Shown here: positions 44,812-53,883 of the stretch, in pieces | How the letters are laid out: each line of letters begins with the position of its first letter | How positions within the stretch are numbered: position 1 is the stretch's first letter | Origin: Arachidicoccus rhizosphaerae | GTDB lineage: Bacteria; Bacteroidota; Bacteroidia; Chitinophagales; Chitinophagaceae | Length of the DNA: 64,000 bases | Direction of reading: 5' to 3' | Assembly: GCF_900107765.1 (NCBI RefSeq) | Contig: NZ_FNQY01000014.1 | Location: 55,577-119,576 of the forward strand | Program-made: the position numbers and the translations under genes | The notes under the pieces: model-generated | Told to the model about the DNA's origin: nothing | What the model saw: only the letters and a program-made list of their open reading frames with translations | The model's database searches: none

Positions 44812-46206
44812 CTATAGCTGAATCCGGAAAGGCGCTACCGGTAAACCCTGCCCCGACACAAGATTACCCAGCCTTGTGTTGGTAAAACCATATTCTACCA
44901 GTTTAGGCGCGGACACGTCCTTACTAGAAACAGTGATGCTGCCATCCTTTTCAATTTTAAGATTGGCCGGATATAGGTGGCCGTCGCTGCCTGCAATAAA
45001 GAGCTGCTGCACGTCACCGGACTTTACCTTTAAGCCGCCGGCCGCATCTGAAAACCGGATCTGAACCCTGGCGCCGTTCAGGGTATATCCCGCCAAAACA
45101 GGAGATTTTGGAAAATCACCTGTTAATTGATAATGGTCGCTGAGTGCCATATTGGCCAGGCGCGCTCCTACATCGTATTTATCATGGGGATGGATATCAT
45201 TCGTGTCGCTGACCAGGTCCGCAGTTACGACCATGCCGGTATGAGGCAGCTGAAGTGCCTGGGCCTGCTGATCTCTGAGTTCTGCTCCATTATTTGCGCC
45301 GTAATGATAAGGAGCGATCTGTACAAAGTAAAAGGGGAAGTCCTGATTCCAGCGGGCCCTCCAGGAACGAATCATGGTTTTAAAGAGCTGTCCGTAGCTT
45401 TGATAGGTCTCCACATTAGACTCTCCCTGATACCAGATGGTGCCGGCAATGGCAAAATTAGTCAGGGGATAAATCATGCCATTATAGGCCCTGCCTGCGA
45501 GAATAGGCCAGCCCACGGAAGGTTTAAGTTTCTCCTGCCAGCTGTGTAAAAACGGGTTTTCATTAACGAGCTCAGCCGGTGTCCAGACTTCGGCCGGGGT
45601 GCCGCCCCAGTTGGAAGAGATCAGTCCGATGGGGACATGTAGATTTTTATTTAGTTTCTTCCCGAAAAAATAAGCGACAGCACTAAAATCTTTTACAGTA
45701 TTGGAATCGCAGGACGACCAGCTGCCCGGCAGGTCTTCCTGCGGGGTAACGCCTGTTGTTTTAGGAACCTGGAAAAAATGGAGATTATACTGCTGGCAGC
45801 TGTCAAAATCAATTTGAATATCTTTTGTCTTGCGCCAGTTATAGGTGAATTCCATATTAGACTGTCCGGAACATACCCAGACTTCCCCTAACCAGACGTC
45901 GCTGAGCCGAATATGATTATGCGCATCAAAATCAATGGTATAAGGTCCGCCTGCAGCAGGCGTATGCAGGGTGATCAACCATTTTCCATCAGGATTTGCT
46001 CTTACCTGGATGCTGTCCTTTTGCCAGGAGGGCCAGATAGATAGTTTTTCATTTGGGGAGGCCCAGCCCCAAAGCTGGATATCTGATTTTTGTTGTAAAA
46101 CGACGCCGCTGGATAATATATTGGGTAAACGGATCGCTGCGTTTGCACAGCTAAAAAGACCAAGGAGCAGGAAGGTGGCTAATAATCCTTTAAGACTATA
46201 TCGCAT
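44812..46206 (-). CDS. Sialate O-acetylesterase-like SGNH hydrolase
   Basis: A 464-aa exported esterase with signal peptide (LKGLLATFLLLGLFSCANA). SGNH features are the nucleophile block WVCSGQSNMEF (about residues 110-120), SSNWGGTPAEVWTP (about 198-211) and GTIWYQGESNVETY (about 257-270). The catalytic Asp/His region is TNDIHPHDKYDVG. The protein removes acetyl groups from sialic acid or other glycans. With the hexosaminidase and the GH123-like protein nearby, it points to use of host-type or complex glycans. Confidence 0.92.
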   Translation of the reverse strand: MRYSLKGLLATFLLLGLFSCANAAIRLPNILSSGVVLQQKSDIQLWGWASPNEKLSIWPSWQKDSIQVRANPDGKWLITLHTPAAGGPYTIDFDAHNHIRLSDVWLGEVWVCSGQSNMEFTYNWRKTKDIQIDFDSCQQYNLHFFQVPKTTGVTPQEDLPGSWSSCDSNTVKDFSAVAYFFGKKLNKNLHVPIGLISSNWGGTPAEVWTPAELVNENPFLHSWQEKLKPSVGWPILAGRAYNGMIYPLTNFAIAGTIWYQGESNVETYQSYGQLFKTMIRSWRARWNQDFPFYFVQIAPYHYGANNGAELRDQQAQALQLPHTGMVVTADLVSDTNDIHPHDKYDVGARLANMALSDHYQLTGDFPKSPVLAGYTLNGARVQIRFSDAAGGLKVKSGDVQQLFIAGSDGHLYPANLKIEKDGSITVSSKDVSAPKLVEYGFTNTRLGNLVSGQGLPVAPFRIQL

Positions 46207-46247
46207 AGTAAAAGGGGTGTTTAATGAGTAAATTAATTTATAAATGG

Positions 46248-46282
46248 CTACCTGTCATTGCATTCATGCAAAAACAGGTAGC
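46248..46282 (-). terminator. Hairpin behind the pnuC-family gene
   Basis: GCTACCTG (46248-46255) and CAGGTAGC (46275-46282) pair around a loop containing GCATTCATGC. It lies 30-65 bp behind the transporter stop on the minus strand. The downstream tail is A/T-rich but lacks a clean T run. Confidence 0.45.
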
Positions 46283-46312
46283 TAAATTACAAAAAAATAA
46301 GGGCGTTAGGGG

Positions 46313-46933
46313 TTAAGATCGCAGAACTTTATCAGGGTTGGATAATTTTGTATAACTCTTTTTCCAATCCATATAACCTTTGATACATAGCAGGGTGGTG
46401 ACAGCCGATAAAATAGCGTAACCAGGCATGCTTCTATCCAGCATTAGAATAATGGAAGCACCATTGATAAAGAACCAGTAGACCCAGGCGGACAGGACTT
46501 TTCTGGCTTCCATATAGGTTGCACTAAAACTAAAAACGGTAATAACGGCGTCAAAATAAGGTCTGGGAGAATCAGTCAGGTGCTGAGAGATCCTGCCAAG
46601 TATGGCTATACAAATAAGGCAGATGACTATATTGATAAGATGAGACTTCCGGGGCCAGGTGGAAACGGGGAGCTCCGCCTTCTGGGTAGAGGGCTGCCCT
46701 GGCAGCTGCTTTTTGGCATGTATCCAGTGATACCAGCCATAAAATCCCATGATGACGTAATAGAAGTTAAGCCCGGCTTCCAGATAGATCTTCGCATGGA
46801 TACAGGAGCAGATATACAGCGCACTGCCAATAATGCCGCAGATCCAACACAGAATATGCTGTCGGATGATAAAAATGACATATAAAAGCCCGAAGGCTAC
46901 GGAGGTATATTCAATCCATTGAAACAAGTCCAT
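46313..46933 (-). CDS. PnuC-family transporter, probably thiamine type (PnuT)
   Basis: A 206-aa membrane protein with seven or so helices and the PnuC core: ILCWICGIIGSALYICSCIHAKIYLEAGLNFYYVIMGFYGWYHW (about residues 27-70, one block) and YWFFINGASIILML near the end. PnuC carriers take up nicotinamide riboside; PnuT members take up thiamine. A TPP riboswitch at 47100-47178 precedes this gene on the same strand, which favours thiamine. There is no thiamine kinase or TonB receptor beside it in the window. Confidence 0.88.
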   Translation of the reverse strand: MDLFQWIEYTSVAFGLLYVIFIIRQHILCWICGIIGSALYICSCIHAKIYLEAGLNFYYVIMGFYGWYHWIHAKKQLPGQPSTQKAELPVSTWPRKSHLINIVICLICIAILGRISQHLTDSPRPYFDAVITVFSFSATYMEARKVLSAWVYWFFINGASIILMLDRSMPGYAILSAVTTLLCIKGYMDWKKSYTKLSNPDKVLRS

Positions 46934-46935
46934 AT

Positions 46936-46968
46936 TGTCTATTAATAAGCCTTATTTTAAAATAGACA
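46936..46968 (-). promoter_or_regulatory. Start-codon-proximal hairpin of the pnuC-family gene
   Basis: TGTCTATT (46936-46943) pairs with AATAGACA (46961-46968), with further AATAAG/CTTATT pairing inside. It ends 2 nt from the start codon, so it covers the ribosome-binding region. It may be the expression platform of the upstream TPP riboswitch, acting on translation. Confidence 0.45.
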
Positions 46969-47064
46969 TCTCTTTATTAGGGTGAGAAGGTGAGAAACGG
47001 TATAAATAAACTAAATCAGGATAAGGTAATACTGGGGGGAACCGGAAGAGGGAGCTTAGTGTAT

Positions 47065-47091
47065 GTTTTCATGGAACAATTCCATTAAAAC
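47065..47091 (-). promoter_or_regulatory. Hairpin directly downstream of the TPP riboswitch
   Basis: GTTTTCATGGAA (47065-47076) and TTCCATTAAAAC (47080-47091) pair with one mismatch around CAA. On the minus strand this is about 9 nt behind the aptamer. It lacks a T run, so it could be part of the switching platform rather than a classic terminator. Confidence 0.4.
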
Positions 47092-47099
47092 GCTCTTTA

Positions 47100-47178
47100 C
47101 ATCGATTCCTACGCAGATATTATCCTGATCAGGTTTTGCGGGTTTGATTCTCAGCCGTTTTATCCACAGCTCCCCGAG
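47100..47178 (-). ncRNA. TPP riboswitch (THI element)
   Basis: Read on the minus strand, the conserved parts appear in the right order: TCGGGGAGCT, GGCTGAGAATCAAACCC, ACCTGATCAGGATAAT, then GCGTAGGAA. These match the P3 CTGAGA loop and the P4/P5 CCTGATC...GATAAT...GCG core of thiamine-pyrophosphate riboswitches. It lies 167 nt upstream of the pnuC-family start. TPP binding would turn off expression of the transporter. The short P3 and standard junction are normal for the class. Confidence 0.93.
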
Positions 47179-47548
47179 ATGTTCTGGCTGCAAGATAGGC
47201 AAATATTGCGGAGTTCAGTTATACAAGTTGATGGCAGGTTATAGGTTATATTGTATTCCGATTCCAAATTTTTGACCATAAACGATTTTTAGAGTCAAAA
47301 TCTTGAAATCAAAAATGGACAATAAACTACAGTTATTGTCCATTTTTGGTATAGAGATTTTGGTTTTCCGGATATTTTAGGATACTCCATTACCGTGTAA
47401 CCGGCTATGATGGCATCTTAACCATGGGCATTTGTTGTCTACATAGAATCTAAACCAACCTGTTTATAAGTGCCTTTATTGAAAATTAATTATAACACAG
47501 TGATGGGATCCTTACTAATTTATCCGATCAGTGAGGAACCCATGAGTA
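47179..47548 (-). other. Leader spacer between the riboswitch and the T9SS gene, with a terminator
   Basis: This 370-bp stretch holds no gene. It includes a 16-bp perfect hairpin (see the terminator at 47296-47363). A weak -7-like AATATTTG on the minus strand, at about 47199-47206, sits about 25 nt upstream of the riboswitch and could be its promoter. Confidence 0.35.
47296..47363 (-). terminator. Long nested hairpin between the T9SS gene and the riboswitch
   Basis: CAAAAATGGACAATAA (47310-47325) pairs perfectly with 47333-47348 around a 7-nt loop. An outer CAAAATCT (47296-47303) / AGATTTTG (47356-47363) extends it. It would end transcription from the T9SS gene (stop at 47549) before the thiamine unit. 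The A/T-rich base would give U residues on either strand. Confidence 0.65.
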
Positions 47549-48688
47549 CTATAATTTAATCATTTTTAATTTGCTGATTACCAAATTATTTTGGTGGAGG
47601 TTTAAGAAATATATCCCTTTAGCCAGGTAAGATAGGTTGATCTGCCATTGTTGTTTTCCTCCGGATAAAGTAACAGATTTCACCTTTTGACCGCTGGCAC
47701 TTATAATATCCAGGGTGATGAGGTTTTGAACCACCTTGGGAGCGGATATATTAAGTTGGTTTTGAATAGGGTTTGGATACAGGCGCCAGGCCTCAGTTGC
47801 ATCTGTATTTGTTTTTTTAGCCTGAATAATCTGGCTATAATCATCCGTACCGCCGATCGACTTTTCAAGCTTTAACCGGTAGTAATTGATGCCTGTTTGC
47901 GCCCCTTGATCCAGATAGGTATAATTTAGCTGATCAGCCGATTGGGACAAGGCTACAGAGCCAATGTCTGTAAAGGTCTTTCCGTCCTGACTGCGTTGTA
48001 CGGTAAATGATTTTACAGCGTCTTTGATACCCAGCTGCCAACTCAGCTGAATGCCCTGCGTTACAACCTCAGCTTTGAATACCGGGAAGGTAACCGGCAG
48101 GGTAATGGCAGTGGCAGGCGCTACTGTTATATCATCCAGGAAAAAGTATATATCAGCTTCCCCGTTTTTCTGCTCAATTCTGAATTCGTCAATGTTTTGC
48201 CATTTTGAGTCCGTCAGATTGACCTTCATGGGCGTAAGGTTCGTTGTCGTAAATGACTGGGTGACCACCTGAGCACCATCTAAGTAGCCTTCAGCCAGCC
48301 AGGTCGTTGATCCCGCATCGATGGAAAAGGAAGATAGGGCAAAGTGCACAGTGGTAGCATCCGTATTTTTCATCACGAAGGTTTTGCCTACATTATATGC
48401 CCCATATACATTAAGCGCATGATCTTTTCCACCATTTGCCAAATCCGTTCCTCCGTTTGCCAGCGTATTATTGGTGACATCCAGAAAGTTGGTCGTCGCG
48501 TCGGCGTACGCTCCGTTATTGTCTAAAATGCCCATGCTCCAATTGCCAATTATTCGGGGGTTAGTGGAGCCTTGATTATATCCATTGGAATTTACGGTTA
48601 TTTCATCAAAATTTTCGGAGGACTGTGCCTGTGTCAGGACTGGTATACTGCAAATGACAATGAGATATAACCACATTAAGTGTTTCAT
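47549..48688 (-). CDS. DUF4465 protein with type IX secretion sorting domain
   Basis: A 379-aa secreted protein with signal peptide (MWLYLIVICSIPVLTQAQ). The N-terminal half is a DUF4465-type beta domain (FDEITVNSNGYNQGS, TNNTLANGGTDLANGGKDHALNVYGAYN, FALSSFSIDAGSTTW). A fibronectin-like part (about residues 205-290, FTVQRSQDGKTFTDIGS) follows. The last 80 residues are a type A C-terminal T9SS sorting domain (RLYPNPIQNQLNIS ... LAKGIYFLNLHQNN). It is therefore exported to the cell surface by T9SS. Its ligand is unknown. Confidence 0.9.
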   Translation of the reverse strand: MKHLMWLYLIVICSIPVLTQAQSSENFDEITVNSNGYNQGSTNPRIIGNWSMGILDNNGAYADATTNFLDVTNNTLANGGTDLANGGKDHALNVYGAYNVGKTFVMKNTDATTVHFALSSFSIDAGSTTWLAEGYLDGAQVVTQSFTTTNLTPMKVNLTDSKWQNIDEFRIEQKNGEADIYFFLDDITVAPATAITLPVTFPVFKAEVVTQGIQLSWQLGIKDAVKSFTVQRSQDGKTFTDIGSVALSQSADQLNYTYLDQGAQTGINYYRLKLEKSIGGTDDYSQIIQAKKTNTDATEAWRLYPNPIQNQLNISAPKVVQNLITLDIISASGQKVKSVTLSGGKQQWQINLSYLAKGIYFLNLHQNNLVISKLKMIKL

Positions 48689-48813
48689 CGGTTAAAATTT
48701 CCTTGGTTCTTTATAAAATGAAATGATTGAATTATTTGATAGAAGCGTCATTTTAATAGGGAGGTTGTTCTTCTAATAGGTACGGTTATTTAATCTAAGA
48801 TTATGATTAATAT

Positions 48814-49587
48814 TTAATTATTATTTAGAAAGTCACCAATTTTTGCATTATTATCCCCAAATTTTATATCTGAAAAATATAAGATTCGTTTATTAACGGT
48901 GGTAGAAATGTCAGTTTTCAACCAATCCCATTTATAAATACCAAATTTAAAGTAAGGGCCTGTCTGGTCATTATAATAATTGGGGCCGGCTTTGGTGTAA
49001 AATTTACTTCCGTCTTTCCAGACTTCAATCAAGCCATCATTTTTATAGGAGAATATAATATGAAAGATCCACTGTGTCCATTTCCCATTCTCCACGTTCC
49101 CGAAATTAACGGACGATTTACCTGTTACATTGTCATTGTCATTCACCGCCTGGGTGGCCCAACGTGTAGCTAATTGATACTTGCCGTTTTGGATCTCCAG
49201 GGCAATGGGTGGAGACCGGTAGTCTTCGCCCAGAGAAAAATCCGGGGTGGCATGCCATTGGGCTACGATTTCGGGTAAAGAATCCGCTACAAATGAGGCG
49301 GGAAGCCAGATATTAAAGGCATACCATCTTTCAACGGGTACACTTTTCTCTGCACGAAAAAAAACTTCTGCTCTTTTACCATTTTCAACCGTTGGATCCG
49401 TTTTCTGTAAGGTAAAGCAAATAGAAGGTCTTCCATTAAATGGAACAAATCTGGAATATACCACGGATTGATCCGTCGCTGCCTGTATACCACTTCCGGC
49501 GTCATACAGTCTGAAATTAGACACCTGTCCATTTACTGCATTATAACCGGGAATGAATAAGACCAATAATAATAACCACTTAAGCAT
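48814..49587 (-). CDS. Secreted polysaccharide-lyase-like protein, paralogue of the EPS-locus one
   Basis: A 257-aa protein with signal peptide (MLKWLLLLVLFIPGYNAVNG). ATG 49587 is chosen because it gives a normal signal and exactly the length of its paralogue at 3111-3884; an upstream in-frame extension of 33 residues is not conserved. Shared blocks are SLPEIVAQWHA, PDFSLGE, RSPPIAL, KRAEVFFRAEKSVP and GPNYYNDQTGP. It belongs to the same PF14099-like lyase family. It stands beside the T9SS DUF4465 gene, outside the polysaccharide locus. Confidence 0.78.
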   Translation of the reverse strand: MLKWLLLLVLFIPGYNAVNGQVSNFRLYDAGSGIQAATDQSVVYSRFVPFNGRPSICFTLQKTDPTVENGKRAEVFFRAEKSVPVERWYAFNIWLPASFVADSLPEIVAQWHATPDFSLGEDYRSPPIALEIQNGKYQLATRWATQAVNDNDNVTGKSSVNFGNVENGKWTQWIFHIIFSYKNDGLIEVWKDGSKFYTKAGPNYYNDQTGPYFKFGIYKWDWLKTDISTTVNKRILYFSDIKFGDNNAKIGDFLNNN

Positions 49588-50665
49588 ACTTAACTTTTTA
49601 AATAAAAATTCTAAAACCATAACAACTTTATATCTGTCAATAAATAAGAATACATTTTTTCGTATAGGTCTGCCCCCGGTCATCATAACGAGTAACCATA
49701 AAGCGATATCGCCCCAATGTTCACAGGTAAGCTGATAACCAGGGATATCCGTTTTCAGGCCAATATTACGACGCCTCTTATTGCCTTTTTTTCAGGCAAA
49801 GCCTTGCCTCTGCTACTTATTGTAAAAATTACATTTAAAATAAGTAGCAACTGATTGATAATCCAATTTATCTTTGGACGCTTTAAATATCGTCCTCTGA
49901 AACTTTAACCTTGTCCGCAAAACCCGGTGCTTAAGATATTATGTACCCGCAAAATAAACGGCCGATTGAATATGAATCGTCTCACAGATAGGCAAATCCC
50001 TATCCGCGGGATAAGTCATATTGTAAAATCATCTCCCGATTTATTGCCATAAAATCTCCTACCCAAAGGCTAATCCTATATTTGTCATCTAATTTTCTAA
50101 AGGGTTTTTTAGTCAGCATACGAATTAACTAAGGATTAATTCGGCTTAACTTCTTCATATATCCATTTTGGATTTTAGCTATGCTCAACAGATTTTTCCA
50201 AACGAGATATATTCCCTCTGCGTTTAACATACATCATGCCATCTTCTATAAAAAACCTGCGATTATTACTATTTGCAGCCAGCAAGTTTTGTGTTGAGCC
50301 AATCAGATTTTCATATCTGATTAATTATAAACAGTCTTTAATGAAAAATTAAATCGTTATTTTTTTTAAAAAAATATCTGAGAAAAATAAAAAAATAAAT
50401 GGGCTCAATTTTTTTGTTACGTGCAAGGCAAATCCCACGGATTACGTACTTTTCAAGCATTTTGAAATTTTCTTTTTTACTTTTTGTTCGGAAAAAAAAC
50501 CTGTTGAAAGTGGGTAACCTTCCTAATGCCTTATCAGTTAGCCAACTAGGTTTTCGGTCTCGTCTATTTGACAAGACACTGGTCATTTTTGCCAAAAAAG
50601 GCACCTCATTTTCCCTTCTGAGGCGCTACCTGAAAGAGGTCAATTCATAAGCATTGAAAATCAAT

Positions 50666-50884
50666 TTAAAATAGGAGAGATAAATCGCTCAGTTGCCTTT
50701 TCTGAATAAAAACCGGAACATTTGATCCGGTTTTAAGTAGTTGCCCTGACTCCTTTATAGTTGTACTGAGGTCGGTCGCGCCGTGCACTGGCATTTTTCT
50801 TTTTGCAGAACCCCGGCCGGGCACTGGCAAAAGATCGCTTTGCAATAGTCCGTTCAGCGTTTTTATAAGCGGTTGATTATTCAT
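50666..50884 (-). CDS. Possible small protein (72 aa), uncertain
   Basis: A short frame with an ATG at 50884 after an A/T-rich leader. It encodes a basic protein (LPVPGRGSAKRKMPVHGATDL in its middle) with no recognised family, signal or membrane helix. The local base composition is more coding-like than the surroundings. It could equally be chance or a gene remnant. Confidence 0.22.
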   Translation of the reverse strand: MNNQPLIKTLNGLLQSDLLPVPGRGSAKRKMPVHGATDLSTTIKESGQLLKTGSNVPVFIQKRQLSDLSLLF

Positions 50885-51004
50885 TAAATATTTATTTTTT
50901 TATCATTTTTGACTGGTGGAATGGCCAGAAATCGCCGTTTTACGCTGCTCCAGCTTCCGGTTCAGGAATAAAACTCACACATAAGTCCGACAAATTAGGC
51001 CCGA

Positions 51005-51038
51005 TTGACGCCTTATATATGTAAAATTCTTTACTTTG
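51005..51038 (+). promoter_or_regulatory. Probable fabI promoter
   Basis: TTG at 51005-51007 and TTACTTTG at 51031-51038, 23 nt apart, resemble the TTG / TAnnTTTG promoter with one mismatch in the -7 box. The start of transcription would be near 51045, about 50 nt before the fabI ATG. Confidence 0.4.
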
Positions 51039-51095
51039 TGGTTTCAATAATAGCTATCTTTAAAAGAAGTCATACTAATATTTAAATTTTAACCC

Positions 51096-51911
51096 ATGTC
51101 GCATAACCTATTAAAAGGAAAGAAAGGAATCATTTTCGGTGCTTTAAATGAACAGTCATTAGCCTGGCAGACTGCTTTAAAGTGTCATGAGGAAGGAGCA
51201 CAAATCGTACTTACCAATGCACCCATAGCACTTAGAATGGGAGAGATCAATAAACTGGCTGAAGCTATTAATGCCCCGATTATCGGAGCTGACGTGACTA
51301 AAATGGAAGATTTGGCTGCACTTATTGATCAGTCAATGGAGCATTTTGGCGGTAAGATTGATTTTATCTTACACAGTGTCGGCATGAGTATGAATATCCG
51401 TAAAGGCAATCCATATACCCATCTGAACCATGAATGGGAGCTGAAGACCCTGGATATTTCCGCAGTAAGTTTCCACCGGGTGTTACAGGTGGCTTATGAA
51501 AAAGATGCGCTGAATGAGTGGGCCAGTGTTGTGGCGCTGACTTATATTGCCGCACAAAGAGTATTCCCGGATTATAATGAAATGGCAGATGCCAAGTCCC
51601 TTTTGGAGAGCATTGCCAGAAGCTTTGGATACCACTATGGAATCAAAAACAAGGTACGCGTAAATACCATTTCTCAGTCTCCGACCAGAACAACGGCCGG
51701 TAGCGGCGTAAAAGGTTTTGACGGCTTTATTAACTTCTCTGAAGCCATGAGCCCACTGGGCAATGCTTCTGCTGAAGCCTTTGCCGGTTATTGCGTGACC
51801 TTATTTAGTGACCTGACTAAATACGTGACCATGCAGAACCTGTATCATGACGGAGGCTATAGTTCAACAGGTGTCACTCAGCCAGTTGTAGATAAAATGG
51901 CCAGCGAATAA
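51096..51911 (+). CDS. fabI: Enoyl-[acyl-carrier-protein] reductase
   Basis: A 271-aa NADH-dependent FabI of type II fatty-acid synthesis. The nucleotide loop is IIFGALNEQSLAWQTA (about residues 13-28), then DVTKMEDLAAL and HSVGMSMN. The catalytic Tyr-(x6)-Lys is in DYNEMADAKSLLES (about 162-175), and NTISQSPTRTTAGSGVKGF lies in the substrate loop. Length and C-terminus are typical. It is convergent with asnS; hairpin terminators fill the gap. Confidence 0.95.
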   Translation: MSHNLLKGKKGIIFGALNEQSLAWQTALKCHEEGAQIVLTNAPIALRMGEINKLAEAINAPIIGADVTKMEDLAALIDQSMEHFGGKIDFILHSVGMSMNIRKGNPYTHLNHEWELKTLDISAVSFHRVLQVAYEKDALNEWASVVALTYIAAQRVFPDYNEMADAKSLLESIARSFGYHYGIKNKVRVNTISQSPTRTTAGSGVKGFDGFINFSEAMSPLGNASAEAFAGYCVTLFSDLTKYVTMQNLYHDGGYSSTGVTQPVVDKMASE

Positions 51912-51959
51912 AAAAATAAGCGCCTGACTAATCCATAAAATGGTCAGGTAGTCAGATAA

Positions 51960-52016
51960 CAATGCCGGAGCATATTTAATCAGGTCCTGGGCCTGATTAA
52001 ATGTATTCCGGCATTG
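51960..52016. terminator. Long imperfect hairpin between convergent fabI and asnS
   Basis: Arms 51960-51984 and 51992-52016 (25 nt each) pair with only three mismatches around a short loop. It lies about 50 bp behind fabI. A T-rich CCCTTT follows on the + strand. It probably terminates fabI and may serve both strands. Confidence 0.65.
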
Positions 52017-52045
52017 CCCTTTGTATGGGGCTTATAACATTAGTC

Positions 52046-52080
52046 AAAAAAAAACATGCACTGTGATTATTCAATGCATG
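52046..52080 (-). terminator. Intrinsic terminator of asnS
   Basis: On the minus strand CATGCA (52075-52080 side) pairs with TGCATG (52055-52060 side). A run of T (A run 52046-52054 on +) follows. It lies about 35 bp behind the asnS stop. Confidence 0.7.
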
Positions 52081-52113
52081 CTTTGATCTTTTTACTATAG
52101 TCCGCTGATTCTC

Positions 52114-53550
52114 TTAGAACTCACAGTTCTTAGGCGTTCTGGCAAAAGGTATCACGTCACGGATATTACTCATGCCGGTAACAAACAGCACCATTCTTTC
52201 AAAACCCAGACCGAAGCCGGCGTGCGGAACAGACCCAAAGCGTCTGGTATCTAAATACCATTCCATTTCTTTGACCGGTACATTCATTTCCTGCATCCTG
52301 GTTTGCAGCTTATCTAAGCGTTCTTCTCTTTGAGAACCACCTACGATTTCCCCGATACCGGGAGCCAGGATATCCATAGCGGCGACGGTTTTGCCATCGT
52401 CGTTCTGGCGCATATAGAAGGCCTTGATATCCTTAGGGTAATTGGTAACGATAACCGGTCTTTTATAATGCTTTTCTACCAGGTAGCGTTCATGTTCACT
52501 CTGCAGATCAATGCCCCACTTAACCTCATATTTGAATTTCTTCTTTTTATAGGCAGGGGAGGCCAGCAGCACCTCGATGGCTTCTGTATAGGTAATTCTT
52601 TCAAAACGATTGTCCAGGACAAACTGCAGCTTTTCAAGCAGACCCTGTTCAGAGCGCTGCGCCTGAGGAAGCGCTTTTTCTTCCTCTTTCAGGCGGTTGT
52701 CTAAAAATGCCAGATCCTCGGCATTATGATCCATGACGTAACGGATCAGGTATTGTATAAATGCTTCGGCCAGATCCATATTGTCCTGAATGTCATAGAA
52801 GGCCATTTCCGGTTCAATCATCCAGAACTCCGCTAAGTGACGGGTGGTGTTGGAGTTTTCTGCTCTGAAGGTCGGTCCGAAAGTGTAGATGTCTCCCAGG
52901 GCGGTGGCGGCGAGCTCTCCTTCCAGCTGACCGGATACCGTCAGATTGGTGCTCTTGCCGAAAAAATCCTGGCTAAAATCGATGTTTCCGTTTTCAGTCC
53001 TGGGCAGGTTTTCCAGCGGTAGAGTGCTGACCTGGAACATTTCACCTGCGCCCTCTGCATCACTGGAGGTAATGATAGGGGTGTGCAGATACACAAAGCC
53101 TTTTTCATTAAAAAACTGGTGTATGGCAAAGGCCAGGGAATGACGGATTCTGAATACCGCGCTGAAGGTGCTGGTTCTGAATCTTAAATGAGCGATTTCC
53201 CTTAAAAATTCCAAACTGTGCTTTTTGGGTTGCAGCGGATATTTCTCGCTGTCGCTGTCGCCCAGTATCTCAATGGCCGATGCCTTGACTTCTGCCTTTT
53301 GGCCTTTACCCAGTGAAGGCACAAGAGTGCCCGTTACCTTAAGAGCAGCGCCAGTGGTGATGCGTTTTAAGGTGGCTTCATCCAGTAATCCGAGTTCAAC
53401 AACGATTTGCAGATTATTAATAGAGCTACCGTCATTAAGGGCTATAAACTGATTATTGCGGAAGGTACGTACCCATCCCATTACAATTACCTCTTGTCCA
53501 GTAGGCTCGGTTGAAAGTAGAGCCTTGATCTTTGTTCTGTTGTTAAACAT
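52114..53550 (-). CDS. asnS: Asparaginyl-tRNA synthetase
   Basis: A 478-aa class IIb synthetase. The N-terminal OB-fold ([23 protein letters not shown], about residues 20-42) binds the anticodon. Motif 2 lies in [26 protein letters not shown] (about 228-253). Motif 3 is the C-terminal [29 protein letters not shown], followed by the NCEF end characteristic of AsnRS. Length is typical. Confidence 0.97.
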   Translation of the reverse strand: MFNNRTKIKALLSTEPTGQEVIVMGWVRTFRNNQFIALNDGSSINNLQIVVELGLLDEATLKRITTGAALKVTGTLVPSLGKGQKAEVKASAIEILGDSDSEKYPLQPKKHSLEFLREIAHLRFRTSTFSAVFRIRHSLAFAIHQFFNEKGFVYLHTPIITSSDAEGAGEMFQVSTLPLENLPRTENGNIDFSQDFFGKSTNLTVSGQLEGELAATALGDIYTFGPTFRAENSNTTRHLAEFWMIEPEMAFYDIQDNMDLAEAFIQYLIRYVMDHNAEDLAFLDNRLKEEEKALPQAQRSEQGLLEKLQFVLDNRFERITYTEAIEVLLASPAYKKKKFKYEVKWGIDLQSEHERYLVEKHYKRPVIVTNYPKDIKAFYMRQNDDGKTVAAMDILAPGIGEIVGGSQREERLDKLQTRMQEMNVPVKEMEWYLDTRRFGSVPHAGFGLGFERMVLFVTGMSNIRDVIPFARTPKNCEF

Positions 53551-53582
53551 CTGAATATTTAAATTAATACGGTTTAAGGCTG

Positions 53583-53590
53583 CAAAGATA
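53583..53590 (-). promoter_or_regulatory. TAnnTTTG promoter box of asnS
   Basis: On the minus strand TATCTTTG is a perfect -7 box. It would start transcription near 53576, about 26 nt before the asnS ATG. No -33 TTG is visible at the usual distance. Confidence 0.5.
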
Positions 53591-53738
53591 ACTTAATTCT
53601 GCGCTTTGTCGGTGAGATTAAACGGATTCACCTAATCTTTGCCATAAAATAAGGAGCATAGATTAGTTTCTTTTGTAGATCAATGACTTGTAAGCTTTCT
53701 TGCTGGTGTTGTCCGGGTTATGACAACTGCTGCGCTAA

Positions 53739-53783
53739 CTGATAAAGTCCCCGGAAGCCGTAGGCTTCCGGGGACTTTATCAG
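53739..53783. repeat. Perfect 21-bp hairpin in a divergent promoter region
   Basis: Arms 53739-53759 and 53763-53783 are exact reverse complements around GTA. The stem includes a GC core (CCCCGGAAGCC) and an A/T-rich base. It lies upstream of both asnS (minus) and the GH123-like gene (plus), where a terminator for either is not expected. No T run follows on either side. Confidence 0.8.
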
Positions 53784-53883
53784 CGGCCAGGTAATCGGCC
53801 CTTGCTTTAGGGCAACCGTTTGCATGGGACAGTTTTATAGATTTGACGTAACTTCCCACTTATTAATCATTCCTAAAATAAGT

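Larger units (their letters stand above)
49588..51095. other. 1.5-kb gene-poor region before fabI
   Basis: No well-supported gene is present. Several short frames exist on both strands (for example around 50340-50650), but they are A/T-driven and mutually overlapping. A hairpin-like inverted stretch is not obvious. Promoters of the lyase-like gene (minus) and fabI (plus) must lie here; a fabI promoter is given separately. The region may contain decayed genes. Confidence 0.45.

Noticed and set aside
50338..50650. Overlapping frames on both strands before fabI
   Set aside because: Both are driven by A/T-rich sequence, overlap each other, and show no signal, domain or plausible start context.
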